64,000 nt of DNA from Bradyrhizobium stylosanthis (GTDB lineage: Bacteria; Pseudomonadota; Alphaproteobacteria; Rhizobiales; Xanthobacteraceae): assembly GCF_001641335.1 (NCBI RefSeq), contig NZ_LVEM01000004.1:748100-812099 (forward strand), given 5' to 3'. This document shows, piece after piece, positions 16,536-24,454 of this stretch; position 1 is the first letter of the stretch; each line of letters opens with the position of its first letter. Below the pieces are notes generated by a model. The model was not told the DNA's origin, did no database searches, and saw only the letters and a list, made by a program, of their open reading frames with translations. The position numbers were made by a program, and so were the translations under genes.

Positions 16536-16745
16536 TTAAGCCGAGACGCGCGAGGGCTCTTCCACGATCGAGAAGCGGACGCCGGCCTTGTGGCGGCTCT
16601 CTTCCGAGACCTCACGCCAGCAGTCCTCGGCTTCCTTGCGGGTCTTGAACGGACCTTTGACCTGGGCCGAGCCTTCCACGAGCTTGTGGAAGTTCATCGA
16701 ACCGAACTCGCCGCCGATCACCCAGAAATTGCTGCCTTTGGTCAT
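16536..16745 (-). CDS. DUF4170 domain-containing protein
   Basis: A 69-residue protein that is almost all DUF4170: FWVIGGEFGSMNF at the start, then GPFKTRKEAEDCWREVSEES and a short VRFSIVEEP end, a compact beta-alpha-beta-like layout. It begins 30 bp after the aceA stop on the same strand, and the only terminator-like hairpin is after it, so it is likely co-transcribed with isocitrate lyase. Function unknown; a role tied to acetate growth is only suggested by position. Confidence 0.85.
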   Translation of the reverse strand: MTKGSNFWVIGGEFGSMNFHKLVEGSAQVKGPFKTRKEAEDCWREVSEESRHKAGVRFSIVEEPSRVSA

Positions 16746-16775
16746 TGTCAGTCTCCTCTCGAAACTCGTGGTGCG

Positions 16776-18410
16776 TTAGCCGAACTGGTTCATCGTGTTG
16801 TGGGCGCCGCCCGCCTTCAGGGCCGCCTCACCCGCGAAGTACTCCTTGTGGTCGTCGCCGATGTCGGAGCCGGCCATGTTCTGGTGCTTGGCGCAGGCGA
16901 TGCCCTGACGGATCTCCTGGCGTTGCACGTTCTTCACGTAGCCGAGCATGCCCTGGTCACCGAAATACTCCTTGGCAAGGTTGTCGGTGGACAGCGCGGC
17001 CGTGTGATAGGTCGGCAGCGTGATCAGGTGGTGGAAGATGCCGGCGCGCTTGGCCGAATCCGCCTGGAAGGTGCGGATGCGCTCGTCGGCTTCGATCGCC
17101 AGCGGCGTGCTGTCGTACTCCGGCTTCATCAGCTCGGCGCGGTTGTACATGCTGACATCCTTGCCGGCTTCCTTCATCGCGTCGTAGACCTGCCAACGGA
17201 AGTTGATGGTCCAGTTGAACGACGGCGAGTTGTTGTAGGCGAGCTTGGCGTTCGGGATGACCTTGCGGATGCGGTCGACCATCTTGGCGATCTGCTCGAT
17301 ATGCGGCTTCTCGGTCTCGATCCACAGCAGGTCCGCGCCGTTCTGCAGCGAGGTGATGCTGTCGAGCACGCAGCGGTCTTCGCCGGTGCCCGGACGGAAC
17401 TGGTAGAGGTTCGAGGGCAGCCGCTTCGGGCGCATCATCTTGCCGTTGCGGTTGATGATGACGTCGCCGTTGCGGGCGTTCTCCGCGGTGATTTCCTCGC
17501 AATCGAGGAAGCTGTTGTACTGATCGCCGATGTCGCCCGGCTTGTGGCTGACGGCGATCTGCTGCGTCAGGCCGGCGCCGAGCGAGTCGGTGCGGGTGAC
17601 GATGATGCCGTCTTCGATGCCGAGCTCGAGGAAGGCGTGGCGGCACGCGCGGATCTTCGCGATGAACACCTCATGCGGCACGGTGACCTTGCCGTCCTGA
17701 TGGCCGCACTGCTTCTCGTCCGAGACCTGGTTCTCGATCTGCAGCGCGCAGGCGCCCGCCTCGATCATCTTCTTGGCGAGCAGATAGGTCGCCTCCGCGT
17801 TGCCGAAGCCGGCGTCGATGTCGGCGATGACGGGGACGACATGGGTCTGGAAGTTGTCGATCTTCGCGATCAGCTCCTGCTCGCGGGCCTTGTCGCCTTC
17901 CTTGCGCGCCTTGTCGAGCAGACGGAAGATGTCGTTGAGCTCGCGGGAATCCGCCTGACGCAGGAAGGTGTAGAGCTCCTCGATCAGGGCCGGCACCGAA
18001 GTCTTCTCGTGCATCGACTGGTCGGGCAGCGGGCCGAACTCGGAGCGCAGCGCCGCGATCATCCAGCCCGAGAGGTACAGGTAGGTGCGATCGGTCTTGC
18101 CGCCGAAATGCTTCTTGACCGAGATCAGCTTCTGCTGGGCGATGAAGCCATGCCAGCAGCCCAGCGACTGCGTGTACTTGGTCGGGTCCTTGTCATAGGC
18201 CGCCATGTCGGCGCGCATCAGCGCCGCAGTGTAGCGGGCGACGTCGAGACCGGTCTTGAAGCGGTTCTGCAGGCGCATGCGCGCGACAGCTTCGGCCGAC
18301 ACGCCGTTCCAGGTCGGCTGGGTCTCGAGGAGCGCCTGGGCCGCCTTGACCTCGTCCTGGTACGAGGACGGGCCCTGGAGGGTGCTGATGCCGCGGGGCT
18401 GGTAGTTCAT
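16776..18410 (-). CDS. aceA: Isocitrate lyase
   Basis: A 544-residue isocitrate lyase, splitting isocitrate into glyoxylate and succinate in the glyoxylate shunt. The catalytic loop is KQCGH at 233-237 (C235 the acid/base), in the longer subfamily where the usual KKCGH is varied; DIDAGFGN at 198-205 provides the metal-binding aspartates, and NNSPSFNW and related C-terminal motifs are present. I set the start at 18410 (MNYQPRGIST) rather than an in-frame ATG 57 bp upstream. The divergent ScfR/RamB-type regulator across 231 bp and the palindrome at 18460-18479 suggest acyl-CoA-responsive control. Confidence 0.97.
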   Translation of the reverse strand: MNYQPRGISTLQGPSSYQDEVKAAQALLETQPTWNGVSAEAVARMRLQNRFKTGLDVARYTAALMRADMAAYDKDPTKYTQSLGCWHGFIAQQKLISVKKHFGGKTDRTYLYLSGWMIAALRSEFGPLPDQSMHEKTSVPALIEELYTFLRQADSRELNDIFRLLDKARKEGDKAREQELIAKIDNFQTHVVPVIADIDAGFGNAEATYLLAKKMIEAGACALQIENQVSDEKQCGHQDGKVTVPHEVFIAKIRACRHAFLELGIEDGIIVTRTDSLGAGLTQQIAVSHKPGDIGDQYNSFLDCEEITAENARNGDVIINRNGKMMRPKRLPSNLYQFRPGTGEDRCVLDSITSLQNGADLLWIETEKPHIEQIAKMVDRIRKVIPNAKLAYNNSPSFNWTINFRWQVYDAMKEAGKDVSMYNRAELMKPEYDSTPLAIEADERIRTFQADSAKRAGIFHHLITLPTYHTAALSTDNLAKEYFGDQGMLGYVKNVQRQEIRQGIACAKHQNMAGSDIGDDHKEYFAGEAALKAGGAHNTMNQFG

Positions 18411-18459
18411 GTGCCTGATCCTTCTCGAGTGATGGCGAACTAAGCTCGTCATCGACATT

Positions 18460-18479
18460 TTTGACAATGCATTGCGAAA
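18460..18479. promoter_or_regulatory. Candidate RamB/ScfR operator upstream of aceA
   Basis: A 20-bp inverted repeat TTTGACAATGCATTGCGAAA with a perfect 10-bp core CAATGCATTG and matching TTT/AAA ends. Its half sites resemble the TTTGCAAA-type sites bound by RamB/PrpR regulators. It is 49 bp upstream of the aceA start, consistent with control of that promoter. The assignment is inferred from the motif and the divergent regulator. Confidence 0.5.
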
Positions 18480-18540
18480 TGCGTGTCATGAGATAAACGC
18501 GAGAAAGAGAAGCTCGTACAGATGGCTTGTATTCGAATGG

Positions 18541-18596
18541 TGATGTCATGTAACATCAGAACATGTAATAGATGTTATTTTGTAAAATATGTAACA
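18541..18596. promoter_or_regulatory. AT-rich dyad cluster upstream of the RamB-like regulator
   Basis: Two dyads lie in a strongly AT-rich stretch: TGATGT-N6-ACATCA at 18541-18558 and TGTTA-N14-TAACA at 18573-18596, the latter with ATTTTGTAAAAT in its centre. They end 45 bp before the regulator start, so this is probably its promoter and possibly an autoregulatory site. No single hexamer pair is clear enough to name. Confidence 0.45.
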
Positions 18597-18641
18597 AATA
18601 GGTCAGCTAGACTGTCCTTTACGCGCACGGAGATCTGAGAC

Positions 18642-20087
18642 ATGCCCGCCGAGTCCGGGAAGAAACTGTTCGTCGGCCCACGCTTCCGGCGGATCCGGCA
18701 GCAATTGGGGCTGTCGCAGACCCAGATCGCCGAGGGGCTCGGGATCTCGCCCAGCTACGTCAACCTGATCGAGCGCAACCAGCGCCCGGTGACCGCCCAG
18801 ATCCTGCTCCGGCTGGCTGAAACCTATGACCTCGATCTGCGCGACCTCGCCACCGCCGACGAGGATCGCTTCTTCGCCGAGCTGAACGAGATCTTCTCCG
18901 ATCCGCTGTTCCGCCAGATCGACGTTCCCAAGCAGGAACTGCGCGACCTCGCCGAGCTCTGTCCCGGCGTTACCCATGCGCTGCAGCGGCTCTACGCCGC
19001 CTATACCGAGGCACGCCAGGGCGAGACGCTGGCCGCGGCCCAGATGGCCGACCGCGACGTCGGCACGCGCTTCGAGGCCAACCCGGTCGAACGCGTGCGC
19101 GAGCTGATCGAGGCCAACCGCAACTATTTTCCGGAACTCGAGCAGGCCGCGGAAAACCTGCGCGACGAGCTGAACGTGCCGGCCGAAAGCCTTTACGCGG
19201 CGCTCGTCGCGCGTCTGCGTGAAAAGCACTCGATCCAGACCCGCATCATGCCCGTCGACGTGATGCGCGAGACGCTCAGGCGCTTCGATCGCCATCGCCG
19301 CCAGCTGCTGATCTCCGAGCTGGTGGACCCGCCCGGCCGCGCGTTCCAGCTCGCCTTCCAGCTCGGGCTTGGCGAATGCGCGCAAGCCATGGAGACCATC
19401 ATCGGCCGCGCCGGTCCGCTCGACGATGCGCCACGGCGGCTGTTCAGGATCACGCTCGGCAATTACTTCGCGGCCGCGGTGATGATGCCCTACCCGGCCT
19501 TCCTCGCCGCCGCCGAAGCGCTCAACTACGACATCCACGTGCTGGCGCAGCGCTTCAATTCCGGCTTCGAGCAGGTCTGCCATCGCCTCACCACCTTGCA
19601 GCGGCCGAACGCGCGCGGCATTCCGTTCTTCCTGCTGCGCGTCGACAATGCCGGCAACGTCTCCAAGCGCTTCTCATCAGGCACGTTCCCGTTCTCCAAG
19701 TTCGGCGGCACCTGTCCGCTGTGGAACGTGCATTCGACCTTCGACACGCCGGATCGCCTGCTCAAGCAGGTGATCGAGCTGTCCGACGGCACGCGCTATT
19801 TCTCGATCGCGCAGATGGTGCGACGTCCCGTGGCGCCGCATCCGCTGCCGCAACCGCGCTTTGCGATCGGCCTCGGCTGCGAGATCCGCCACGCCGCACG
19901 CCTGACCTATGCGGCCGGCATGGACCTGGAGAAAACCGAGGGCACGCCGATCGGCGTCAACTGCCGCCTCTGCGAACGCGAAAACTGCGCCCAGCGCGCC
20001 GAACCGCCGATCACGCGCACGCTGATCCTGGACGAGACGACGCGGCGTGTGTCGAGCTTCGCGTTCTCGAACGCGCGGGAGTTGTGA
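18642..20087 (+). CDS. Short-chain fatty acyl-type transcriptional regulator (ScfR/RamB/PrpR family)
   Basis: A 481-residue regulator. Residues 11-66 form an XRE-type helix-turn-helix (RQQLGLSQTQIAEGLGISPS). The centre is the ImmA/IrrE-like domain, in which the HExxH zinc motif is absent (AFQLAFQLGLGE), as usual for this subfamily. The C-terminal DUF2083 region has FGGTCPLW and later CRLC-x4-C; in the mycobacterial relative PrpR such cysteines hold an iron-sulfur cluster and the region binds acyl-CoA. Divergent from aceA, it most likely controls the glyoxylate shunt. ATG 18642 is the first start before the HTH. Confidence 0.92.
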   Translation: MPAESGKKLFVGPRFRRIRQQLGLSQTQIAEGLGISPSYVNLIERNQRPVTAQILLRLAETYDLDLRDLATADEDRFFAELNEIFSDPLFRQIDVPKQELRDLAELCPGVTHALQRLYAAYTEARQGETLAAAQMADRDVGTRFEANPVERVRELIEANRNYFPELEQAAENLRDELNVPAESLYAALVARLREKHSIQTRIMPVDVMRETLRRFDRHRRQLLISELVDPPGRAFQLAFQLGLGECAQAMETIIGRAGPLDDAPRRLFRITLGNYFAAAVMMPYPAFLAAAEALNYDIHVLAQRFNSGFEQVCHRLTTLQRPNARGIPFFLLRVDNAGNVSKRFSSGTFPFSKFGGTCPLWNVHSTFDTPDRLLKQVIELSDGTRYFSIAQMVRRPVAPHPLPQPRFAIGLGCEIRHAARLTYAAGMDLEKTEGTPIGVNCRLCERENCAQRAEPPITRTLILDETTRRVSSFAFSNAREL

Positions 20088-20122
20088 GGGGGATGCAGGT
20101 CTCGTGTCCCGGCTCTCTCATC

Positions 20123-20208
20123 CGTCATGGCCGGGCTTGTCCCGGCCATCCACGCGCTTTCGCATGCAAAGAAGAACGTGGATGCCCGGGACAAGCCCGG
20201 GCATGACG
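20123..20208. repeat. Intergenic palindromic repeat, family GTCATGGCCGGGCTTGTCCC
   Basis: Second copy of the 86-bp element at 4961-5046, with the same outer arms (CGTCATGGCCGGGCTTGTCC and its complement GGGCATGACG) and a different centre. It lies between the convergent regulator and the small gene at 20252-20545. Confidence 0.9.
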
Positions 20209-20251
20209 ACCAAAAATGCAGCCGCCCCTCGTCACTCTCGGCGACAAGGCC

Positions 20252-20545
20252 TCACGCCAGCGTATGCACGATCACCGGCCCGGCGGCCGCGCTCGCGTGG
20301 CCTGCCAGCAGCGGGCCGAGATCCTTCTCGATCCAGGCGATGGCGCGCTTGTTGGCCTCCTCGGCCTGCTCGAACTTGTCGAAGATCGAGATCGCGGTGA
20401 CCGTGTCGTCGCCGGCATAGACGACGTAATAGGCGCGGAAACCGTCGACGTCGCTGATGATGGGAACGGCGCCGTCCTTGATGCGGCGCGCGAGCTCTTC
20501 CGCGCTCCCGCTTTTCGCCTTGGCCTGACGGATGGCGGCATACAT
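20252..20545 (-). CDS. Small monooxygenase-like (dimeric alpha-beta barrel) hypothetical protein
   Basis: A 97-residue protein. IRQAKAKSGSAEELARRIKD, then FRAYYVVYAGDDTVTAISIF and FEQAEEANKRAIAWIEKDL, give an alternating helix/strand pattern like the antibiotic-biosynthesis-monooxygenase-type ferredoxin-like folds. No catalytic residue set is visible and no partner is near. The ATG at 20545 is preceded by GGAAGGGAGG on the minus strand, a strong ribosome-binding site. Confidence 0.75.
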   Translation of the reverse strand: MYAAIRQAKAKSGSAEELARRIKDGAVPIISDVDGFRAYYVVYAGDDTVTAISIFDKFEQAEEANKRAIAWIEKDLGPLLAGHASAAAGPVIVHTLA

Positions 20546-20951
20546 GGCTTCCTCCCTTCCGGCTGTCTAATCGGGGCTTGCTGCCCTCTGGTGAATCTAC
20601 ACCCTCGGTGCCCACCCCGTCATCTCCGCGCAACGGCGAAGCCGTTGTCGCTGAAGGTGCGAGGCATAGGACGCATCGCGTCCCAGGGGGAGCCTCGAAG
20701 GATGCACGGTCCGGATTGCAGCCGGGCCGTGCATCCTTCGAGGACCGCAAGAGGCGGCCACCTCAGGATGACGGAGATGGGCCGGCGCTCGCGGCGGCGT
20801 CGCCTTGGTTAACCCGTTCCTAATCCATCCCCGTGATCTGCAACCAGCGGTTAAGCACGCCTCAACATCGCTGCCCTAGTCTCGCCGCACTCACTTTTCG
20901 CAAATAACGGCGGCCTATCCTGCCGGGCGAAGTGACATCAGGGGGTTCATC
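20546..20951. other. Gene-free stretch with a repeat
   Basis: This 406-bp interval between two divergent genes holds the repeat at 20617-20780 and then about 170 bp rich in TTAAC/GTTAA steps leading to the metallopeptidase gene. I see no further open frame with gene-like composition and no clear promoter hexamers. Confidence 0.6.
20617..20780. repeat. Degenerate intergenic repeat with CCTCGAAGGATGCACGG dyad
   Basis: A long dyad region. The inner inverted repeat, CCTCGAAGGATGCACGG at 20693 against GTGCATCCTTCGAGG ending at 20743, is nearly perfect. The outer parts CCGTCATCTCCG and CCTCAGGATGACGGAGATGG also pair. It shares the CCTTCGAGG and CCTCAGGATGA blocks with the element at 7204-7327. Confidence 0.7.
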
Positions 20952-21758
20952 ATGCGCATTGCGTTGCTGCTGACCGCGACCATCGTCGGCGCGCTCTTTG
21001 CCAATCCATCCATTGCCGGCTCGCTCGATGCGTCCGGGGAGACCGCGCAGGCGCTGCCGCCGGGCTTCCAGAGCTATCGCGGCTACATGTTCGACATTTC
21101 CGAGAACCGCGACCGCAAGGATGTCGACAAGCTCACCGACAATCTGAAGGCCCAGATCGACGTGGTCGAGGGCGTCGGCCTGTCGCCGCGCGTGCTGCGC
21201 TTCTTCCACACGGTTCCGATCGTCGCGAGCGAGCTCGCCTGTCTCGACGAGGGCGCCGCCACCGCCTGCTACGGCCGGGTCACGCCGGACATGCAGCGCA
21301 CCGCGCCGCGGACGCTGACGGTCTGGGATCCCGCCAAGCAGCGCTGGACCAATCCCAACGCAGTCGACCTCGCGGTTGATTCGGGCCTCGGCGTCATCAT
21401 GCTGCGGCCCGACATGATGCGTTACGAGAAGGAGGCCGTGCTGCTGCACGAGCTGCTGCACGCCTTTCACGCGCGGCTTCTGCCGGACGGCTACGCCAAC
21501 AAGGGCGTGATCGGCTATTACGCCCTCGCCAAGTCCAAGGACCTGCTGCCCAAGGAATCCTACGCGCTGAAGAACCCCATGGAGTTCTTCGCCGTGACCG
21601 CCAGCATCTTCCTCTCCGGAAAGAGCGAATTCCACGACCCCAAGTCGCGCGAGATGATCAAGGAGAAGATGCCGGACTATTACAAATACCTGGTCGGCGT
21701 GTTCGGCTTCGACCCCGACCCGGCAGCGTCGAGCGGCCCGGTTGCCTCGCTGAAATAA
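20952..21758 (+). CDS. Secreted putative zinc metallopeptidase (gluzincin-like)
   Basis: A 268-residue protein with a signal peptide (cleavage near PSIAG-SL, about residue 22). Residues 166-170 are HELLH, a HExxH zinc motif on a predicted helix (EAVLLHELLHAFHARLL). Forty residues later NPMEFFAVTAS supplies a conserved-looking glutamate (E211), the spacing and NPxEFFA form seen as third ligand in anthrax-lethal-factor-like gluzincins. Two cysteines (C97, C106) could form a disulfide. It is therefore likely a periplasmic or secreted peptidase, or a binding protein derived from one. A strong terminator follows the gene. Confidence 0.75.
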   Translation: MRIALLLTATIVGALFANPSIAGSLDASGETAQALPPGFQSYRGYMFDISENRDRKDVDKLTDNLKAQIDVVEGVGLSPRVLRFFHTVPIVASELACLDEGAATACYGRVTPDMQRTAPRTLTVWDPAKQRWTNPNAVDLAVDSGLGVIMLRPDMMRYEKEAVLLHELLHAFHARLLPDGYANKGVIGYYALAKSKDLLPKESYALKNPMEFFAVTASIFLSGKSEFHDPKSREMIKEKMPDYYKYLVGVFGFDPDPAASSGPVASLK

Positions 21759-21780
21759 GGCGGCGGCACTCAACCACCCC

Positions 21781-21812
21781 AAAAGCCGCGCAAAAAATGC
21801 GCGGCTTTTTTG
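21781..21812 (+). terminator. Rho-independent terminator
   Basis: The sequence AAAAGCCGCGC, a short A-rich loop, then GCGCGGCTTTTTTG form a perfect GC-rich stem with a T-run, 22 bp after the metallopeptidase stop. Confidence 0.92.
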
Positions 21813-21922
21813 TTTTGCGGGCCGGAAGCTGCGGATGACGGGCGGCCGGCAATTGCCAAGGTGGGGCCCGATCTGCATAGTCCCGCCCGCATCGATACCT
21901 GTTTTCAAGAGGATGGAAGAAC

Positions 21923-22279
21923 ATGGCGGACGCCGACCTGGATGTCGTGATCCGGCAATTGGCCAGACAGCTGCATACGGGCCTGATGACCCGCGCCAAG
22001 GAGCGGCGGGATCGCTTCAACGGCCTTGCGGCCAAGGCCAAGGGCAAGGAGACCGGCGACCGCTTCAAGATGATGGCCAAGGCCACCATGGAGCAGGCTA
22101 ACGCCGCCGCCAAGCGCCTGCAGATGTCCGCCGACAACGTCGCCGACAGCTACGCCCGCGCGATGCGGCTTGCCGCCAGCACGCCGGTCGCGGTGAAGGT
22201 CGAGAAGAAGGCCAAGGAAGAGAAGCCGGCGAAGAAGGCCGCCAAGGCCAAGAAGGCGAAGGCCAAGAAAGCGAAGTAG
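21923..22279 (+). CDS. Small protein with Lys/Ala-rich histone-H1-like tail
   Basis: A 118-residue protein. The first 85 residues are predicted helical and charged (DVVIRQLARQLHTGLMTRAK, MMAKATMEQANAAAKRLQMS). The last 30 residues are almost only Lys, Ala, Glu and Pro (EKKAKEEKPAKKAAKAKKAK and more), like histone H1-type tails of bacterial nucleoid proteins. This suggests nucleic-acid or polyanion binding; no known family is recognised in the helical part. It follows a strong terminator and is followed by a hairpin repeat. Confidence 0.75.
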   Translation: MADADLDVVIRQLARQLHTGLMTRAKERRDRFNGLAAKAKGKETGDRFKMMAKATMEQANAAAKRLQMSADNVADSYARAMRLAASTPVAVKVEKKAKEEKPAKKAAKAKKAKAKKAK

Positions 22280-22293
22280 GTGAAGGTGCTTTC

Positions 22294-22435
22294 ACCTCTC
22301 CCCGCTTGCGGGGAGAGGTCGGATCGCTCTTGCGATCCGGGTGAGGGGGTACAGGTACCTCGACAGTCGCGTATGTGGAGAGAGGCCCCTCACCCCAACC
22401 CTCTCCCGGTAAGAACGGGGAGAGGGAGAGAATCC
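22294..22435. repeat. Intergenic palindromic repeat, family CCTCTCCCCGC / GGGGAGAGG
   Basis: A 142-bp composite. The first hairpin, CCTCTCCCCGCTTGCGGGGA then GAGG, lies directly after the Lys-rich gene; a second GATCGCTCTTGCGATC dyad follows; then CCCTCACCCCAACCCTCTCC reads into GGGGAGAGGGAGAG. Related blocks flank the NTF2-like genes near 43235 and 43890. Confidence 0.8.
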
Positions 22436-22438
22436 TTT

Positions 22439-23074
22439 TCACCGTCTCGGCGCCGGCGCCGCCTCAGCGCTCGCGAGTTCGGCGAGCTTGGCGCGCGCCG
22501 CCTCGCGGGTCCGGGCATCCTTGCCGGGCGGCAGCGCCAGGGCGGCTTCGAAATCGGCGCGCGCATCGTCGGCCTGGCCGCGGGCGAGGAATGCGAGGCC
22601 CCGATCGAGGCGGGCCTGCGCATCGGAGGGATCGAGGCGCACCGCCGTGTTGTAGCTCAGGATGGCACGGTCGAGATCGCCGGTGGCGGCGAGCGCGAGG
22701 CCGCGCTGGTGATAGGGCGCGGCGAGCTTCGGATCATGCGCGATCGCCTCGTCGTAATCCTCGATGGCCAGCTCCAGATCGCCGTTCTGCCGGCGCGCAA
22801 GCGCGCGGTCGCGATAGAGCGCGGCGCGGTTGGGATTGAGATGGATGGCCTCGTCGAAATCCGCGATCGCCCGCTGCCAGTCGCCATGGCGCAGCGCAAT
22901 CCGCCCGCGCCCCTCATAGGCAAAGGCGATCAGCGAGCCCCGCAGCGGCGAGAAGCCGATCACCGCGGCGCAGATGTCGGGATCGTCCTCGTCCCCGCAA
23001 TTGACGACCATATGCGTGGACAGGCCCATGAGCACGGCCAGGACGATCAGCAATGGTACGGCAACTCTGGTCAT
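22439..23074 (-). CDS. Tetratricopeptide-repeat protein, membrane-anchored
   Basis: A 211-residue protein. An N-terminal hydrophobic segment (MTRVAVPLLIVLAVLMGLST) works as signal or anchor. From about residue 60, four TPR units follow with the recurrent A-Y-G-A-P pattern (GDWQRAIADFDEAIHLNPNR, GDLELAIEDYDEAIAHDPKL, GDLDRAILSYNTAVRLDPSD, GQADDARADFEAALALPPGK). It should be a periplasmic protein-interaction scaffold. Three cysteine/aspartate-rich residues (CGDEDDPDIC) precede the repeats. I start it at 23074 because the upstream in-frame part is polar and would hide the signal helix. Confidence 0.87.
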   Translation of the reverse strand: MTRVAVPLLIVLAVLMGLSTHMVVNCGDEDDPDICAAVIGFSPLRGSLIAFAYEGRGRIALRHGDWQRAIADFDEAIHLNPNRAALYRDRALARRQNGDLELAIEDYDEAIAHDPKLAAPYHQRGLALAATGDLDRAILSYNTAVRLDPSDAQARLDRGLAFLARGQADDARADFEAALALPPGKDARTREAARAKLAELASAEAAPAPRR

Positions 23075-23209
23075 CTTCGACCGTGGCCAGCTGAGGGCCG
23101 GCCACGCATCCCCTTTCGAAGCAAATCTCACGGCGAGGTGTTAGCACCCGCCGCAACAATCCTGTGTGCGCCAGGTCACAAAGCCCAGCGCAAAACCCCG
23201 AGGGTCCCG

Positions 23210-24169
23210 TCAGCCCCAAGGACCACGTGAAGGACCACCAGAAGGACCGCGCGAGGACGAACGGCCCCAGGGGCCCTGCGACGGATAATTCTCGTTGGCG
23301 CCGACCGAGGGCGCCGCATGCGCGCCGAGTTCGGCCGCAAGCCGCTGAAGCGCCGCAATGCGGTTCTGCGTCGAGGGATGGGTGGCGAACAGATTGTCCA
23401 CGCCGTGGCCCGACAGCGGATTGATGATGAACATGTGCGCGGTCGCGGGGTTTCGCTCGGCCTCGAGATTCGGCACCTGATGCGCAGCGCCCTCGATCTT
23501 CATCAGCGCCGACGCCAGCCACATCGGCTGTCCGACGATGCGCCCGCCGAGATCGTCCGCGGCATATTCGCGGGTGCGGCTGATCGCCATCTGCACCAGC
23601 ATGGCGCCGAGCGGCGCCAGGATCATCATCAGGATCGAGCCGACGATGCCCGGGCCGTTGTTGTTGCCGCGGTGGCCGCCGAAGAACATGCCGAACTGGG
23701 CGAGCATGGAGATGGCACCGGCAATGGTCGCGGTGATCGTCATCAGCAGCGTGTCGTGATGCTTGATGTGGGCGAGCTCGTGCGCGAGCACGCCGGCGAG
23801 CTCCTCGCGGCTGAGCTGGTGCATCAGGCCGGTGGTGACGGCGACGGCGGCGTTCTCGGGATTGCGGCCGGTCGCGAACGCGTTGGGCTGCGCCTCGTCC
23901 ATCACGAACACGCGCGGCATCGGCAGACCGGCACGGCCCGCCAGCTCGGCAACGAGGCCGACCAGTTCCGGCGCGCTCGAACGGTCGACCTGATGGGCGC
24001 CGTACATCGACAGCACCATGCGGTCGGAGTTCCAGTAGGTGAAGAGATTGGTCGCGGCCGCAATCACGAGCGCGATCATGGCGCCTGAGGCTCCGCCGAT
24101 CAGATAGCCCACGCCCATGAACAGGGCGGTGAGGCCTGCGAGCAGCATTGCGGTACGAAGATAGTTCAT
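23210..24169 (-). CDS. htpX: Zinc metalloprotease HtpX
   Basis: A 319-residue membrane protease of family M48. Two N-terminal helices (about 6-22 and 28-45) precede [15 protein letters not shown]-type sequence (here [13 protein letters not shown]), the active site HELAH at 130-134, two further helices (about 145-165, 178-195) and the ligand segment [10 protein letters not shown]. It degrades misfolded membrane proteins. The C-terminal 25 residues are an unusual Gly/Pro/Ser/Trp-rich tail ([20 protein letters not shown]). The ATG at 24169 has AGGAGACGGCC just before it. It stands alone between divergent units. Confidence 0.93.
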   Translation of the reverse strand: MNYLRTAMLLAGLTALFMGVGYLIGGASGAMIALVIAAATNLFTYWNSDRMVLSMYGAHQVDRSSAPELVGLVAELAGRAGLPMPRVFVMDEAQPNAFATGRNPENAAVAVTTGLMHQLSREELAGVLAHELAHIKHHDTLLMTITATIAGAISMLAQFGMFFGGHRGNNNGPGIVGSILMMILAPLGAMLVQMAISRTREYAADDLGGRIVGQPMWLASALMKIEGAAHQVPNLEAERNPATAHMFIINPLSGHGVDNLFATHPSTQNRIAALQRLAAELGAHAAPSVGANENYPSQGPWGRSSSRGPSGGPSRGPWG

Positions 24170-24454
24170 GGCCGTCTCCTGGGGCGGCCGCGGGCAAGCC
24201 TCCGGCCGGCACCTTCGAAGTATGAACGCAGGATACCACTGCAAGGTTCGTGCGTCGCCGGGCCGCAGATGTATCGCCGCACGGCCAGCCTTTCCCGCCT
24301 CGCTAAAGCTTGACCGGGATTTGCGCAAAAACACGCGTGCGGGCTTAGCAACCTGGAAAGCGCAGCTTGGGCTTAATCCGCGGTAACCGGGCACGCTGCA
24401 CGGACCTTGCGCATTGACCGGTTCCGTTGGCCTTTCGTCAACAAGGTGACCGTC

